Positions 49,812 through 58,438 of a DNA stretch of 64,000 nucleotides are shown in pieces. The notes beneath the pieces are model-generated. The model saw only the letters and a program-made list of their open reading frames with translations, did not search any database and was not told the origin of the DNA. The stretch's first letter is position 1. The number at the start of each line of letters is the position of its first letter. The stretch comes from Hymenobacter polaris (lineage in GTDB: Bacteria > Bacteroidota > Bacteroidia > Cytophagales > Hymenobacteraceae), in assembly GCF_012927305.1 (NCBI RefSeq), contig NZ_JABBGH010000003.1:248001-312000 (forward strand). Direction: 5' to 3'. A program made the position numbers and the translations under genes.

Positions 49812-50216
49812 ATGAAAAGCAACTGGTTGTGGCTATTGGCGGGCGCCCTAACGGCCTGCGGAGGGCGCGGGCAGCTCGTGGCCGATGGCGTAGCCCTGCA
49901 CCACCAGCACGATGCCGCCGTGGCGCGGGAGGCGCGGCTGCTGCAAGCCGGCGAACTGAAGCTAACCGCCGGCCAGGCGGGCGCGGCCCCCACACTGCTA
50001 AGCCTGGCCCTGACCGTGCCTCGCGACCAGCCCACCCGGCCCGACAGCCTGCACCAGCGCGTGCGCCGTTTGGCGCAGCTAGTGGCGGCCGACCTGGCTG
50101 AGCCAGGCAAGTATCAGGTAATCAGTGTGCAGGTGACAGGGCGCACTGGCTATTTCGACCGGGAGGCGACTTCACAAGCCTTTCTATATCCGCTTACCAG
50201 CCTGCGCCAGCCCTAG
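49812..50216 (+). CDS. small lipoprotein of unknown function
   Basis: 134 residues. The lipobox is LTAC (Cys16) at the end of a hydrophobic leader (MKSNWLWLLAGALTAC). The mature part is helical and Leu/Ala/Arg-rich up to residue 100, then ends in a short strand segment (KYQVISVQVTGRTGYFD). No family is recognised. It sits between msrC and kmo with gaps of 12 and 32 bases on the same strand and is probably part of that transcript. Confidence 0.6.
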   Translation: MKSNWLWLLAGALTACGGRGQLVADGVALHHQHDAAVAREARLLQAGELKLTAGQAGAAPTLLSLALTVPRDQPTRPDSLHQRVRRLAQLVAADLAEPGKYQVISVQVTGRTGYFDREATSQAFLYPLTSLRQP

Positions 50217-50248
50217 GGCCGGCCGGCACATCCTTTGCCAATACCTCT

Positions 50249-51640
50249 ATGGAACCAATTGCTGATGCCACCGCCGCCACCACAGAGCCGCTGGTGATAA
50301 TGGGCGCGGGGCTGGTGGGCTCGCTGCTGTCGCTGTACCTGGTGCGGCGCGGGCACCCGGTGCACCTCTACGAGCGCCTAGCCGACCCGCGCCGCGCGGG
50401 GCTGCTGGAAGGGCGCAGCATCAACCTGGCCTTGAGCGACCGGGGCTGGCGCGGCCTGGCTGGCGTGGGCGTGACGGACGACATCCAGAAAGTAGGCATT
50501 CCGATGTACCGGCGCGTGATGCACGACCAGCAGGGGCAACTCACGCAGCAGCCGTATGGGCAGGAGGGGCAAGCCATTTTCTCGGTGAGCCGCGACAGCC
50601 TCAACCGCACCTTGCTCGACCTGGTAGAGGCCAAGCCGGAAGCGCAAATTACCTTCGGCCAGAAGCTGACGCAGCTCGACCTACCCGGCCGGCGCCTGCA
50701 CCTGCGCGATGTGGCCAGCGGCCAGGAGTACGACGTGGGCTACCAGCGCCTGTTTGGCGTAGACGGGGCCTTTTCGGCGGTGCGCGGGGCCATGCAGCGG
50801 CTCGATAGGGCCGATTATTCGCAGCAATACTTGGAATACGGCTACAAGGAACTGACCATCGTGGCGGGGCCAGGCGGCGCGTGGCAGCTCGAAAAGAATG
50901 CGCTGCACATCTGGCCTAGGGGCAACTACCTGATGATAGCCCTACCCAACCTCGATGGCTCGTTTAACGCTACGCTGTTCTTTCCCTACGAAGGGCCGCT
51001 CTCGTTCGAGAGCCTGCGCACGCCCGACGAGGTAGAGCATTTCTTCGCCGACGTGTTTCCCGACGCCGCGCCGCTCATGCCGAACCTCGACACCGAGTTC
51101 TTTGCGCACCCCACGGGCTCGCTCGTCACCATCCGCTGCTGGCCCTGGAGCTACCAGGACACGGTGCTGCTGCTCGGCGACGCGGCCCACGCCATCGTGC
51201 CCTTCTACGGGCAGGGCATGAACGCGGGCTTCGAGGACTGCACCGTGCTCGACCGCCTGCTGAATGAGATTGGCGAAACCGACTGGACGCGGGTGATGGA
51301 CGAGTTTGAGCGCCTGCGCAAGCCCAACACCGACGCCATGGCCGAACTGGCCCTCTACAACTTCGTGGAGATGCGCGACCGCGTGGCCGACCCGCGCTTT
51401 CTGCTGCAAAAGCGCATTGAAAGCAAAATTGCCGCGCAGTACCCCGGCCGCTGGGTGCCGCTGTACTCGCGCGTCACCTTCTCGCCCGACACGCCCTACG
51501 CCGAGGCCTGGGCCGCTGGCCAGCGCCAGGAAGCCATCATGGCCCAACTGATGCCGCACATTCAGGCCGAGGCCGACTATGAGAAGCCCGAAGTGCAAGC
51601 GCTTGTGAAGGAACAGCTAGCCGAGGGCGACGCGCAGTAG
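50249..51640 (+). CDS. kmo: kynurenine 3-monooxygenase
   Basis: 463 residues. An FAD-dependent aromatic hydroxylase that converts kynurenine to 3-hydroxykynurenine. The FAD dinucleotide motif is IMGAGLVGSLLSLYLVRRGH near residue 20, followed by GRSINLALSDRGWRGL near residue 56. The second FAD motif is VLLLGDAAHAIVPFYGQGMN near residue 307, and GFEDCTVLDRLL follows. The C-terminus is soluble; eukaryotic-type membrane anchors are absent. The next pathway enzymes are at 61514 (kynureninase) and 23908 (dioxygenase), each in separate operons. Confidence 0.94.
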   Translation: MEPIADATAATTEPLVIMGAGLVGSLLSLYLVRRGHPVHLYERLADPRRAGLLEGRSINLALSDRGWRGLAGVGVTDDIQKVGIPMYRRVMHDQQGQLTQQPYGQEGQAIFSVSRDSLNRTLLDLVEAKPEAQITFGQKLTQLDLPGRRLHLRDVASGQEYDVGYQRLFGVDGAFSAVRGAMQRLDRADYSQQYLEYGYKELTIVAGPGGAWQLEKNALHIWPRGNYLMIALPNLDGSFNATLFFPYEGPLSFESLRTPDEVEHFFADVFPDAAPLMPNLDTEFFAHPTGSLVTIRCWPWSYQDTVLLLGDAAHAIVPFYGQGMNAGFEDCTVLDRLLNEIGETDWTRVMDEFERLRKPNTDAMAELALYNFVEMRDRVADPRFLLQKRIESKIAAQYPGRWVPLYSRVTFSPDTPYAEAWAAGQRQEAIMAQLMPHIQAEADYEKPEVQALVKEQLAEGDAQ

Positions 51641-51742
51641 TGCGCCTGGCTAGCGGGTTGCCGGCTTGCTGCCGCCTAGGGGTGCCGCTGCGCCATAGGC
51701 TGGGTAGCGCTGCTAGGCGTAGCAGCCTGCGGCCTGCAGGCA

Positions 51743-52345
51743 TTAGGTGACGACCGCAATTTTGCCTCCGGCTTGGTTGCTTTCCATTAACTGGTGGGCG
51801 GCTACAATCTCGGTAAGCGAAAAGGCAGCGCCAATAACGAGCTGTACCTGGCCCGCCGCTACTGAGTCGATAAAGGCCTAGAGCGCGGCGGTAGAAGCCT
51901 TTACCTGGCCGCTGTTGTAGATAGTAAGGCCCACCGTGGCCGGAATAAAATCCATGGGAGCAAAGTCGGGGATGGACTAGCTTTCGGAGAGTATGCCGGT
52001 CATGCAACCCAGGCCGCCGGGCTTGAGGCAAGCCAGCGTGTCGCGCAGCGTAGTGGTGCCAACCAGTTTCAGCGCGCGGTCAAGCCCTTGCGGAAACAGC
52101 GCTCCTACTTGGTCGCGCAAGTAGCCATCGTCAAGCAGAGTGTGAGTGGCCCCATTGGTCGTGAGCAAGCTGGTTTTGGCGGCGCTGCGGGTGATAGCCA
52201 GCACCGTGAGGCCGGCCTGGCTGGCCAGCTGCGCTGCCAGCAGGCCAATCGAGGAAGTGCCACTCCGAATGAGCAGCGTCTGGCCCGGCTGAATTTGCAG
52301 GGCCAGGTGCAGCGAGCCGTATACCGCTGTTTCAACGCCTGCACA
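51743..52345 (-). pseudogene. broken zinc-type alcohol dehydrogenase/quinone oxidoreductase gene
   Basis: One minus-strand frame reads from about 52340 to the TAA at 51743 with the family pattern: VYGSLHLALQIQPGQTLLIR, GTSSIGLLAAQLASQAG (cofactor loop), DGYLRDQVGALFPQGLDRAL, DFAPMDFIPATVGLTIYNSG and MESNQAGGKIAVVT. Two in-frame stops interrupt it: TAG at 51979-51977 and TAG at 51880-51878. The N-terminal half (about 130 codons) is missing. At the 5' side it runs into a remnant of a histidine kinase on the other strand. It is clearly inactive. Confidence 0.85.
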
Positions 52346-52485
52346 CCCGCCTAGAAGGCACGGGCGTGGGCTTGTACATAGTCAAAGTGCATAGTTGAAC
52401 CGGAGGCGTTATTCTGGCACAGAGCCGAGAAGGAGTTGGAAACACCTTTGCGGTGGAGCTGCCATTTTTCCTAGTTGCTTCCTAG
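52327..52485 (+). pseudogene. remnant of the C-terminus of a sensor histidine kinase gene
   Basis: The plus-strand frame from 52327 reads LFQRLHTRLEGTGVGLYIVK, then VHS, a TGA stop at 52396-52398, then TGGVILAQSREGVGNTFAVE and LPFF, with a final stop at 52483. This is the end of a HATPase domain (G2 box and last strands). It closely follows the corresponding part of the kinase at 18993 (LFRRLHTHVPGSGVGLYMVK). Only the last 50 or so codons survive. The first few codons overlap the end of the dehydrogenase remnant, so the join lies near 52327-52345. Confidence 0.8.
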
Positions 52486-52545
52486 GGCACCATTTTAGTA
52501 GCTGGGACACTATAGCCCACTTAGTACTTTGGCCGGGAGAAAAAC

Positions 52546-52580
52546 AAAAGCCCCGTTTGCAAGCTGCAAACGGGGCTTTT
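52546..52580 (-). terminator. intrinsic terminator of the tRNA-Phe gene
   Basis: AAAAGCCCCGTTTGCA (52546-52561) pairs perfectly with TGCAAACGGGGCTTTT (52565-52580). On the minus strand it is followed by TTTTGTTTTT. It begins 3 bases after the tRNA 3' end. Confidence 0.9.
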
Positions 52581-52582
52581 CG

Positions 52583-52655
<73 letters not shown>

Positions 52656-52692
52656 GAGGTTTCCTAGGCCCCCGGTTGGCGGCTTGGGAGCG

Positions 52693-52722
52693 CAAAGGTA
52701 CTAAAAAGGTGGATTTAGACAA
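52693..52722 (-). promoter_or_regulatory. promoter of tRNA-Phe: TTG, 19-base spacer, TACCTTTG
   Basis: On the minus strand, TTG (52722-52720) is followed after exactly 19 bases by TACCTTTG (52700-52693). Both elements and the spacer match the Bacteroidota primary-sigma consensus (TTTG, N19-20, TAnnTTTG). It is the cleanest promoter in the window and lies 37 bases from the tRNA 5' end. Confidence 0.75.
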
Positions 52723-52778
52723 GGCTTTCGCCGGAAAAAAATCTGAGCCGGCCGCAGCCACCAGGTAAGGTATTCGTC

Positions 52779-54203
52779 ATGCCTACTATCTTGCAGCTCT
52801 ATCCCACCCTCGTAGCCTACCTTTACGCGATGCTGCAACCCATCCTTTTTGCCCTTTTGCTGCTGGCCGCGTTCGGCCTGTTTGCCTGGCAGGTTCGGAA
52901 AATTCGGGCCAATATTCTGGTCGGGCGCGCTCGCGACATGAGCGGCCACCCGGCCGAGCGCCTCCGCAAAATGCTGCTCGTTGCCTTTGGACAGCAGAAA
53001 ATGTTCAAGCGCCTAACGCCCGCGTTTCTGCACCTAGTGGTGTACGTGGGCTTTCTGGTTATCAATATCGAGGTGGCCGAAATTATTATCGACGGGTTGT
53101 TTGGCACGCACCGAGTACTAGGCATCCTAGGGCCGGTGTATGACGGCCTGATGGCCGTGAACGAGGTGCTGGCAGCGCTAGTCATTATCGCGGTAGCGGC
53201 CTTCTGGTGGCGGCGCAACCACCAGCCGCCAGTGCGCCGCTTCACGGGCATCGAGCTGCGCGCCTGGCCCAAGCTCGATGCCAACATCATCCTCTACATC
53301 GAGGTGGCGCTGATGGTGGCGCTGTTCTTCATGAACTCGGCCGATTTGCGCCTGCATGAGCTGGAAGGCAAAACCCTGCCGGGTGCGTTCCCGATTAGCC
53401 ACTTCCTAAGCCAACTGCTGCCCACCTCGGTGGGAGTGGCTGGGCTGCACGTGCTGGAGCGCACCGGCTGGTGGCTGCACATCACGGGCATCTTGCTGTT
53501 TCTAAACTACTTGCCCAGCTCCAAGCATTTCCACATCATCCTGGCGTTCCCCAACGTGTGGTTTTCGCGGCTGGTGCCCCAGGGGCAGTTTTCCAACGTG
53601 GAGAGCATCACTCACGAGGTGAAAGCCATGCTGGACCCCAGCTACGAGGTGCCCGCCGCGCCCCTAGGCCCCGATGGCTCGGCGCTGGCGCCCACGCCGT
53701 TTGGGGCCAAAGATGTGGACGACCTGCCCTGGACCAGCCTGATGAGCGCCTATTCCTGCACCGAGTGCGGGCGCTGCACCTCGGTGTGCCCGGCCAACCT
53801 CACGGGCAAGCTGCTTTCGCCGCGCAAGATTATCATGGACACCCGCGACCGGGTGGAGGAGAAGTACCACTCGCCCATCATCTTCCACCCCAACTTGTAT
53901 GGGGAGGAAGCCAAGCACGAGCCTGTCGATGCCGACCAGCCGCTGCTGCGCGGCAAGGTGACGGCCGAGGAGCTGTGGGCCTGCACCACCTGCAACGCCT
54001 GCGTGGAGAGCTGCCCCGTCAACATCAATCCCCTGGAAAGTATCATCGAGATGCGCCGCTTTCTGGTGCTGGAAGAGTCAGCCGCCCCTAACTCACTGAA
54101 CGTCATGTTCTCCAACATCGAGAATAATGGGGCGCCCTGGGCCTTCTCGCCCTCCGACCGCCTCAACTGGGCCGACGAGCTATACGTGGCGGAGCGGGCG
54201 TAA
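52779..54203 (+). CDS. membrane-bound 4Fe-4S protein, HdrD/GlpC-like N-terminal partner
   Basis: 474 residues. Five hydrophobic helices in the first 260 residues carry His residues (FLHLVVYVGFLVINIEVAEI and GLHVLERTGWWLHITGILLF) suited to heme b or quinone binding, as in NarI-like subunits. A ferredoxin-like domain follows with two 4Fe-4S motifs: CTECGRCTSVCP near residue 327 and CTTCNACVESCP near residue 405. Such proteins pass electrons between a quinone pool and a partner with Cys-rich CCG domains. That partner is probably the 54617 gene. A 21-base gap separates it from the coiled-coil gene that lies between. Confidence 0.85.
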   Translation: MPTILQLYPTLVAYLYAMLQPILFALLLLAAFGLFAWQVRKIRANILVGRARDMSGHPAERLRKMLLVAFGQQKMFKRLTPAFLHLVVYVGFLVINIEVAEIIIDGLFGTHRVLGILGPVYDGLMAVNEVLAALVIIAVAAFWWRRNHQPPVRRFTGIELRAWPKLDANIILYIEVALMVALFFMNSADLRLHELEGKTLPGAFPISHFLSQLLPTSVGVAGLHVLERTGWWLHITGILLFLNYLPSSKHFHIILAFPNVWFSRLVPQGQFSNVESITHEVKAMLDPSYEVPAAPLGPDGSALAPTPFGAKDVDDLPWTSLMSAYSCTECGRCTSVCPANLTGKLLSPRKIIMDTRDRVEEKYHSPIIFHPNLYGEEAKHEPVDADQPLLRGKVTAEELWACTTCNACVESCPVNINPLESIIEMRRFLVLEESAAPNSLNVMFSNIENNGAPWAFSPSDRLNWADELYVAERA

Positions 54204-54223
54204 CTTGTTAAAAATTCATCCCT

Positions 54224-54604
54224 ATGCAAGCGGAGGAACAAATTTTAGAACTGCTAACCGAGGTGCTGCGCAAGCAAGACCAGATGCAGGGGCAGCTGGG
54301 AAATCTAGACAGCCGGCTGGGTGACCTAGACGGCCGGATGGGTAGCCTGGACGGCCGGCTGAGTGGCCTAGAAAATAAAGTGGAGCTTCTTGGTGAAGAA
54401 GTTCAGCTTACGAACGAGCGGTTGAACGTAGTTATTCAAACGCAACAGGCGCACCAGCAAATCCTGCGGACACTGGCTAGCGAGCAGCAGCGCCAAGGCC
54501 AGCGCCAGGATGATATGCAGGAAGCTATTGAATCGGTGGCTCGGATGCAGCGTAACCAGAACCGTCGCCTCGACCGCCTAGAGCACCCCGGCGACTTTTC
54601 TTAG
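54224..54604 (+). CDS. coiled-coil protein with 7-residue repeats
   Basis: 126 residues, no signal peptide, nearly all coiled coil. Three tandem copies of L-D-x-R-[LM]-G-x (residues 28-48) are encoded by 21-base units at 54305-54325, 54326-54346 and 54347-54367. Further heptads follow (LENKVELLGEEVQLTNERLN, then MQEAIESVARMQRNQNRRLD). The function is unknown. It is embedded between two genes of a likely electron-transfer complex with gaps of 20 and 12 bases, so it is cotranscribed. It may be a local insertion or a scaffold. Confidence 0.65.
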   Translation: MQAEEQILELLTEVLRKQDQMQGQLGNLDSRLGDLDGRMGSLDGRLSGLENKVELLGEEVQLTNERLNVVIQTQQAHQQILRTLASEQQRQGQRQDDMQEAIESVARMQRNQNRRLDRLEHPGDFS

Positions 54605-54616
54605 GCAACTTTTACT

Positions 54617-55528
54617 ATGTCTTCTGTTATCACTACCCCTACTACCCCCACCAAGCGCCAGCTGACGGTGCCCACTGTGGCCGACCTGGCGGCCCAGGGT
54701 AAAGTGCCCGAAATCCTGTTTTGGGTGGGCTGCGCTGGGGCTTTCGACGACCGCTACAAGCGCGTGACGCGCGCCTTTGCCCGCATTTTGGAGCACACGG
54801 GCACCGACTACGCGGTGCTGGGCCTGGAAGAAACCTGCACTGGCGACCCCGCCAAGCGCGCTGGCAACGAGTTCCTGTTTCAGCTGCAAGCCATGCAGAA
54901 TATCACGACACTGAATGGCTACGGCATCAAGAAAATCGTGACGGCCTGCCCGCACTGCTTCAACACCATTAAGAACGAGTACCCGGCCCTAGGGGGTGAG
55001 TACGAGGTAATTCACCACAGCCAGTTTTTGCAGCAGCTCATCAACGACGGCAAGGTGGGCGTGCAGGGTGGCGAGAGCTTTAAGGGTCGCCGCATCACCT
55101 TCCACGACAGCTGCTACCTGGGCCGCGCCAACGATATCTACGAGGCCCCGCGTGAGGTGCTGGCGGCCTTAGATGCCGACTTGGTGGAGATGAAGCGCAG
55201 CCGCGCTAACGGCCTATGCTGCGGCGCGGGCGGCGCCCAGATGTGGAAGGAGCCCGAACCTGGCAAGAAGGACATCAACATCGAGCGCACCGAGGAGGCC
55301 CTGGCCACCCTAGGCGGCCAGGCCGCGGCGCTGGACAACCTGCGCGGCGTGGAAACCGAGCGCACGGCCCCCAGCCAGCACAGCCTGCAGGGCAGTATTA
55401 TTGCCGTGAGCTGCCCCTTCTGCATGACCATGATGAGCGACGGCGTAAAAAATAAGGAGCAGGAAGGTGCCGTGCAGGTGTTCGACCTGGCCGAGCTGAT
55501 TGCCAGCGCCGAGGGCATCAACGCTTAA
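54617..55528 (+). CDS. CCG-domain Fe-S protein, HdrB/GlpC-type
   Basis: 303 residues. Two cysteine-rich CCG domains bind a non-cubane or 4Fe-4S cluster. Visible are EILFWVGCAGAFDDRYKRVT near residue 33, LEETCTGDPAKRAGNE, VTACPHCFNTIKNEYPALGG near residue 112, FHDSCYLGRANDIYEAPREV near residue 160, GLCCGAGGAQMW near residue 198 and VSCPFCMTMMSDGVKN near residue 264. It would complete the electron path begun by the protein at 52779. The donor and acceptor are unknown. Confidence 0.87.
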   Translation: MSSVITTPTTPTKRQLTVPTVADLAAQGKVPEILFWVGCAGAFDDRYKRVTRAFARILEHTGTDYAVLGLEETCTGDPAKRAGNEFLFQLQAMQNITTLNGYGIKKIVTACPHCFNTIKNEYPALGGEYEVIHHSQFLQQLINDGKVGVQGGESFKGRRITFHDSCYLGRANDIYEAPREVLAALDADLVEMKRSRANGLCCGAGGAQMWKEPEPGKKDINIERTEEALATLGGQAAALDNLRGVETERTAPSQHSLQGSIIAVSCPFCMTMMSDGVKNKEQEGAVQVFDLAELIASAEGINA

Positions 55529-55529
55529 T

Positions 55530-55777
55530 CGCAGATTTAACGGATTAAACGGATTGCGCGGATACGCCACCTGCGGTGGCTGACTACGCGGCTGATAACT
55601 GCGCAGGCGGTGCGAGCGGCTTAACTAGCCTGCTATTCCGGTTCTTACCTTTGAGCGTGGTAGAACTGGACAGCGCTAGCCAGCAGCCTTGTAATGCCCG
55701 CACCGCTCGCCCTACCCGCGTCGTCAGCCACCGCAGGTGGCGTATCCGCGCAATCCGTTTAATCCGTTAAATCTGCG
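55530..55777. repeat. perfect 55-bp terminal inverted repeats around a 138-base spacer
   Basis: Left arm 55530-55584 and right arm 55723-55777 are exact complements. The arms contain GATTTAACGGATTAAACGGA and the small palindrome CCACCTGCGGTGG. The spacer has no credible gene. The left arm begins 2 bases after the stop of the CCG-domain gene and the right arm ends 5 bases before the ATG at 55783. Structure and perfect identity suggest a non-autonomous mobile or recombining element. Confidence 0.9.
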
Positions 55778-55782
55778 GTCTT

Positions 55783-56271
55783 ATGTATGTAGCGTTTGAT
55801 AATCTGCCGCCCCACGCCAGGGTATGGATTTACCAAGCCAGCCGCCCGCTGGGCGAGGACGAGCTAGTGGCGGTGCTGCCGCGCCTGGCCGCCTTTGCCG
55901 AGGAGTGGACCAGCCACGGGCGGCAGCTGGCGGCCTCGGCGCAGTTTCTGCACCGGCAGTTTTTGGTGCTGGGGCTCGACGAACAGGTAGCGGGCGCCAG
56001 CGGCTGCTCCATTGATGCCTCGGTGCGCTTCGTGCGCGAACTGGAACAAGCCCTAGGGGTCGAGTTGTTGGAGAAGTCGCGCATGGCCTTTTTGTGCGCG
56101 GGCGAGTTGCGGCTGCTCAGCCGGCGCGAGCTGCGGGCGGCCATCGCGGCCGGCGACATCACGCCCGCCACGCCCTACTTCAACAACACGCTGGCGACGA
56201 AAGCCGAGCTAAGTGAGCGCTGGCCCGCTCCGGCCGGCGAAACCTGGCTGGCGGGCTTTTTTGCCAGCTAG
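55783..56271 (+). CDS. conserved Bacteroidota protein, often mislabelled ABC transporter ATPase
   Basis: 162 residues, soluble. Visible features are YVAFDNLPPHARVWIYQASR, a helix LAAFAEEWTSHGRQLAASAQ and GCSIDASVRFVRELEQALGV near residue 88. The end is PATPYFNNTLATKAELSERW. There is no Walker A or B motif, so it is not an ATPase. In Bacteroidota genomes this protein commonly follows a pair of Fe-S proteins such as those at 52779 and 54617, so a shared role is plausible. The function is unknown. Confidence 0.7.
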   Translation: MYVAFDNLPPHARVWIYQASRPLGEDELVAVLPRLAAFAEEWTSHGRQLAASAQFLHRQFLVLGLDEQVAGASGCSIDASVRFVRELEQALGVELLEKSRMAFLCAGELRLLSRRELRAAIAAGDITPATPYFNNTLATKAELSERWPAPAGETWLAGFFAS

Positions 56272-56382
56272 GCGAGTACTTTGGGGCGCTGGCCTGCGTT
56301 ACTTAGTTGTATTATTGCCCGTTCTATTTTCCGCTTTCTTTCCGCTGGCCGTATGGCGTTGCTGCGCCCCACTTCGTTGTTC

Positions 56383-58308
56383 ATGAGAAACCTATCTACT
56401 ATTGGGGCGGCGGCCTGCAGCGTGGCCCTACTCAGCGCCTGCGCGGGCTCGGATAAGCTTAGCAAAGCTGATAAGCGCTACGTGCAGGGGCAATTTGAGC
56501 AGGCCATTGAGCTGTACAAGGCTGATGTGGCCAAGAACAAGAATGCTCCCCAGGCCAACTACCGCATTGCGGAGGCCTACCGCTTGTCCAACCGCCTCGA
56601 CCAAGCCGAGCCCTACTACAAGGCGGCCATCGACGGCAAGGTGCGCAACCCCGACGCCGGCTACCGCTACGCCGAGGCGCTGCGGGCCGCGGGCAAGTTC
56701 GACGAGGCGGCCGCGCAGTTCAACGCCTACGCCCAAAGCGGCACCAACCGCTCGCTGGCCGACCGCGCCGCGTTCGAAGCCAAGGCCTCGACGGCCAGCA
56801 AGGCCCTAGGGGGCAGCGGGGTGCCCGGCTATATCATTACGCCAATTGATGCGCTGAACTCTCCTAGCTCCGACTTCTCGGCCTCGCGCATGCCGGGCAG
56901 CGGCGAGTTGGTGTTTGCTTCGGGGCGCGACGGCAAGGCCTACCCTGGCAACGGCGAGGGCTATTTATCGCTGTACGCCCAGAAGTTTGACGACCCGGCG
57001 GCCATGACCGGGGGCACTCCGCGCAAGCTCGAGCCGCTCTTCAACAACGTGAAGACGCTGCAAGCCAGCGCCACCTATACCCCCGACGGTAAGACGATGG
57101 TGTTTTCGCGCTCGAACGATGGCTCGAAGAAGGGCTACAAGAGCGACGACCTCTGGATTTCATACTACCGCAACGGGGCCTGGACCGAGCCGGTGCTAGC
57201 CAATATCAACGACCGCACGGCCGACGATTTTGCGCCGGCCTTTGCGCCCGATGGTACCACGCTCTACTTCGCCTCCAACCGCAAGGGTGGGCAGGGCGGC
57301 GCCGATTTGTTTAAGGCGACCCTAGGGCCCAACGGGCGCTTCTCGCCGGCCGAGAACCTGGGCGAAACCGTGAACACGCCCGGCAACGATAGTTTTCCTG
57401 GCGTGGCGCCCGATGGCACGCTCTATTTCGCTTCGGACGGGCACCCGGGCCTAGGCAAGCTCGACTTGTTTAAGTACCAGGGCGGGCAGGTGACGAACCT
57501 GGGCGCGGGCATCAACTCGGCGGGCGACGACTTTGCGCCCTTCTTCACCGGACCCGATGCGGGAGTTTTCTCCTCGAACCGCGCCGGTGGCAAAGGGTCG
57601 GACGACCTCTACGCCTTCAAGAAAAACCCGCGCAAGCTGGTAGCTTTCTACGTGGATGGCACCGTACTGGAGCGCGACGACAAGGCCAACACCACCAAGC
57701 CTGTGCCTGGCGAAACCGTGGCTATTACCAGCACCAGCGGCAAGCAGCAGGAGGTGACGGCCGGCCCTGATGGCAAGTTCACGGCTAAGCTCGACTCGGC
57801 CCAGGCCTACGCGCTGGTGAGCGACCGGCCGGGCGACTTCACGGCCCGCGCCCGCCTCAGCACCGAGGGGCGCTACCCCAGCCCCGACCAGCTAACGCAG
57901 CCCCAAACCGACATCCGCATTCCGGTGACGCTAACGCTGGTGAAAATTGTGGTCAACAAGGCCATCGAGGTCAAGGATATTTTCTACGACTACGACAAGT
58001 CTAACATCCGGCCCGATGCGGCCGTGCGCCTCGATACGCTGGTGCAAACCCTGCAGGACAATCCCAAAATCAACATTGAGCTTAGCTCGCACACCGACCA
58101 GCGCGGCAACGACGCTTACAACCAGAAGCTGAGCCAGCGGCGCGCCGAAGCGGCCGTGGCCTACATCGTGAGCAAGGGCATCGACAAGAGCCGCATCACG
58201 GCCAAGGGCTACGGAGAGTCGCGGCCCATCGTGAAAAACCCCAAGAGCGAGGCCGACTACCAGCGCAACCGCCGCACCGAGTTTAAGGTGACGCGCATCA
58301 ACGAGTAG
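56383..58308 (+). CDS. OmpA-family outer-membrane lipoprotein with TPR and PD40 repeats
   Basis: 641 residues from the ATG at 56383; the lipobox LSAC (Cys20) requires this start, not the frame from 56281. TPR-like helices (YVQGQFEQAIELYKADVAKN, NYRIAEAYRLSNRLDQAEPY) occupy about residues 25-145. PD40/WD40-like beta-propeller repeats follow (TYTPDGKTMVFSRSNDG, FAPDGTTLYFASNRKGGQGG, VAPDGTLYFASDGHPGLGKL). A carboxypeptidase-regulatory-like domain leads to the OmpA peptidoglycan-binding domain (FYDYDKSNIRPDAAVRLDTL, SSHTDQRGNDAYN). It anchors the outer membrane to peptidoglycan, and related proteins serve gliding or type IX secretion functions. Confidence 0.92.
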   Translation: MRNLSTIGAAACSVALLSACAGSDKLSKADKRYVQGQFEQAIELYKADVAKNKNAPQANYRIAEAYRLSNRLDQAEPYYKAAIDGKVRNPDAGYRYAEALRAAGKFDEAAAQFNAYAQSGTNRSLADRAAFEAKASTASKALGGSGVPGYIITPIDALNSPSSDFSASRMPGSGELVFASGRDGKAYPGNGEGYLSLYAQKFDDPAAMTGGTPRKLEPLFNNVKTLQASATYTPDGKTMVFSRSNDGSKKGYKSDDLWISYYRNGAWTEPVLANINDRTADDFAPAFAPDGTTLYFASNRKGGQGGADLFKATLGPNGRFSPAENLGETVNTPGNDSFPGVAPDGTLYFASDGHPGLGKLDLFKYQGGQVTNLGAGINSAGDDFAPFFTGPDAGVFSSNRAGGKGSDDLYAFKKNPRKLVAFYVDGTVLERDDKANTTKPVPGETVAITSTSGKQQEVTAGPDGKFTAKLDSAQAYALVSDRPGDFTARARLSTEGRYPSPDQLTQPQTDIRIPVTLTLVKIVVNKAIEVKDIFYDYDKSNIRPDAAVRLDTLVQTLQDNPKINIELSSHTDQRGNDAYNQKLSQRRAEAAVAYIVSKGIDKSRITAKGYGESRPIVKNPKSEADYQRNRRTEFKVTRINE

Positions 58309-58351
58309 CTTGGCAGCAGGCGGCTGCTCTCCTCCCTAGCCCCTATTCTTT

Positions 58352-58384
58352 AAAAAAGGCTTCCGCACGGCGGAGGCCTTTTTT
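58352..58384 (+). terminator. intrinsic terminator of the OmpA-family gene
   Basis: AAAAAAGGCTTCCGC pairs with GCGGAGGCCTTTTTT around an ACG loop, with the T-run on the plus strand. It begins 44 bases after the stop codon. Confidence 0.85.
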
Positions 58385-58438
58385 ATTGGCATACGATTTG
58401 AAATTACCCTCACGCCAGCAGCTCATTACGCAGTTGCA

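Noticed and set aside
55576..55770. 64-codon frame inside the 55-bp inverted-repeat element
   Set aside because: It runs through the repeat arm and has no transposase or other motif.
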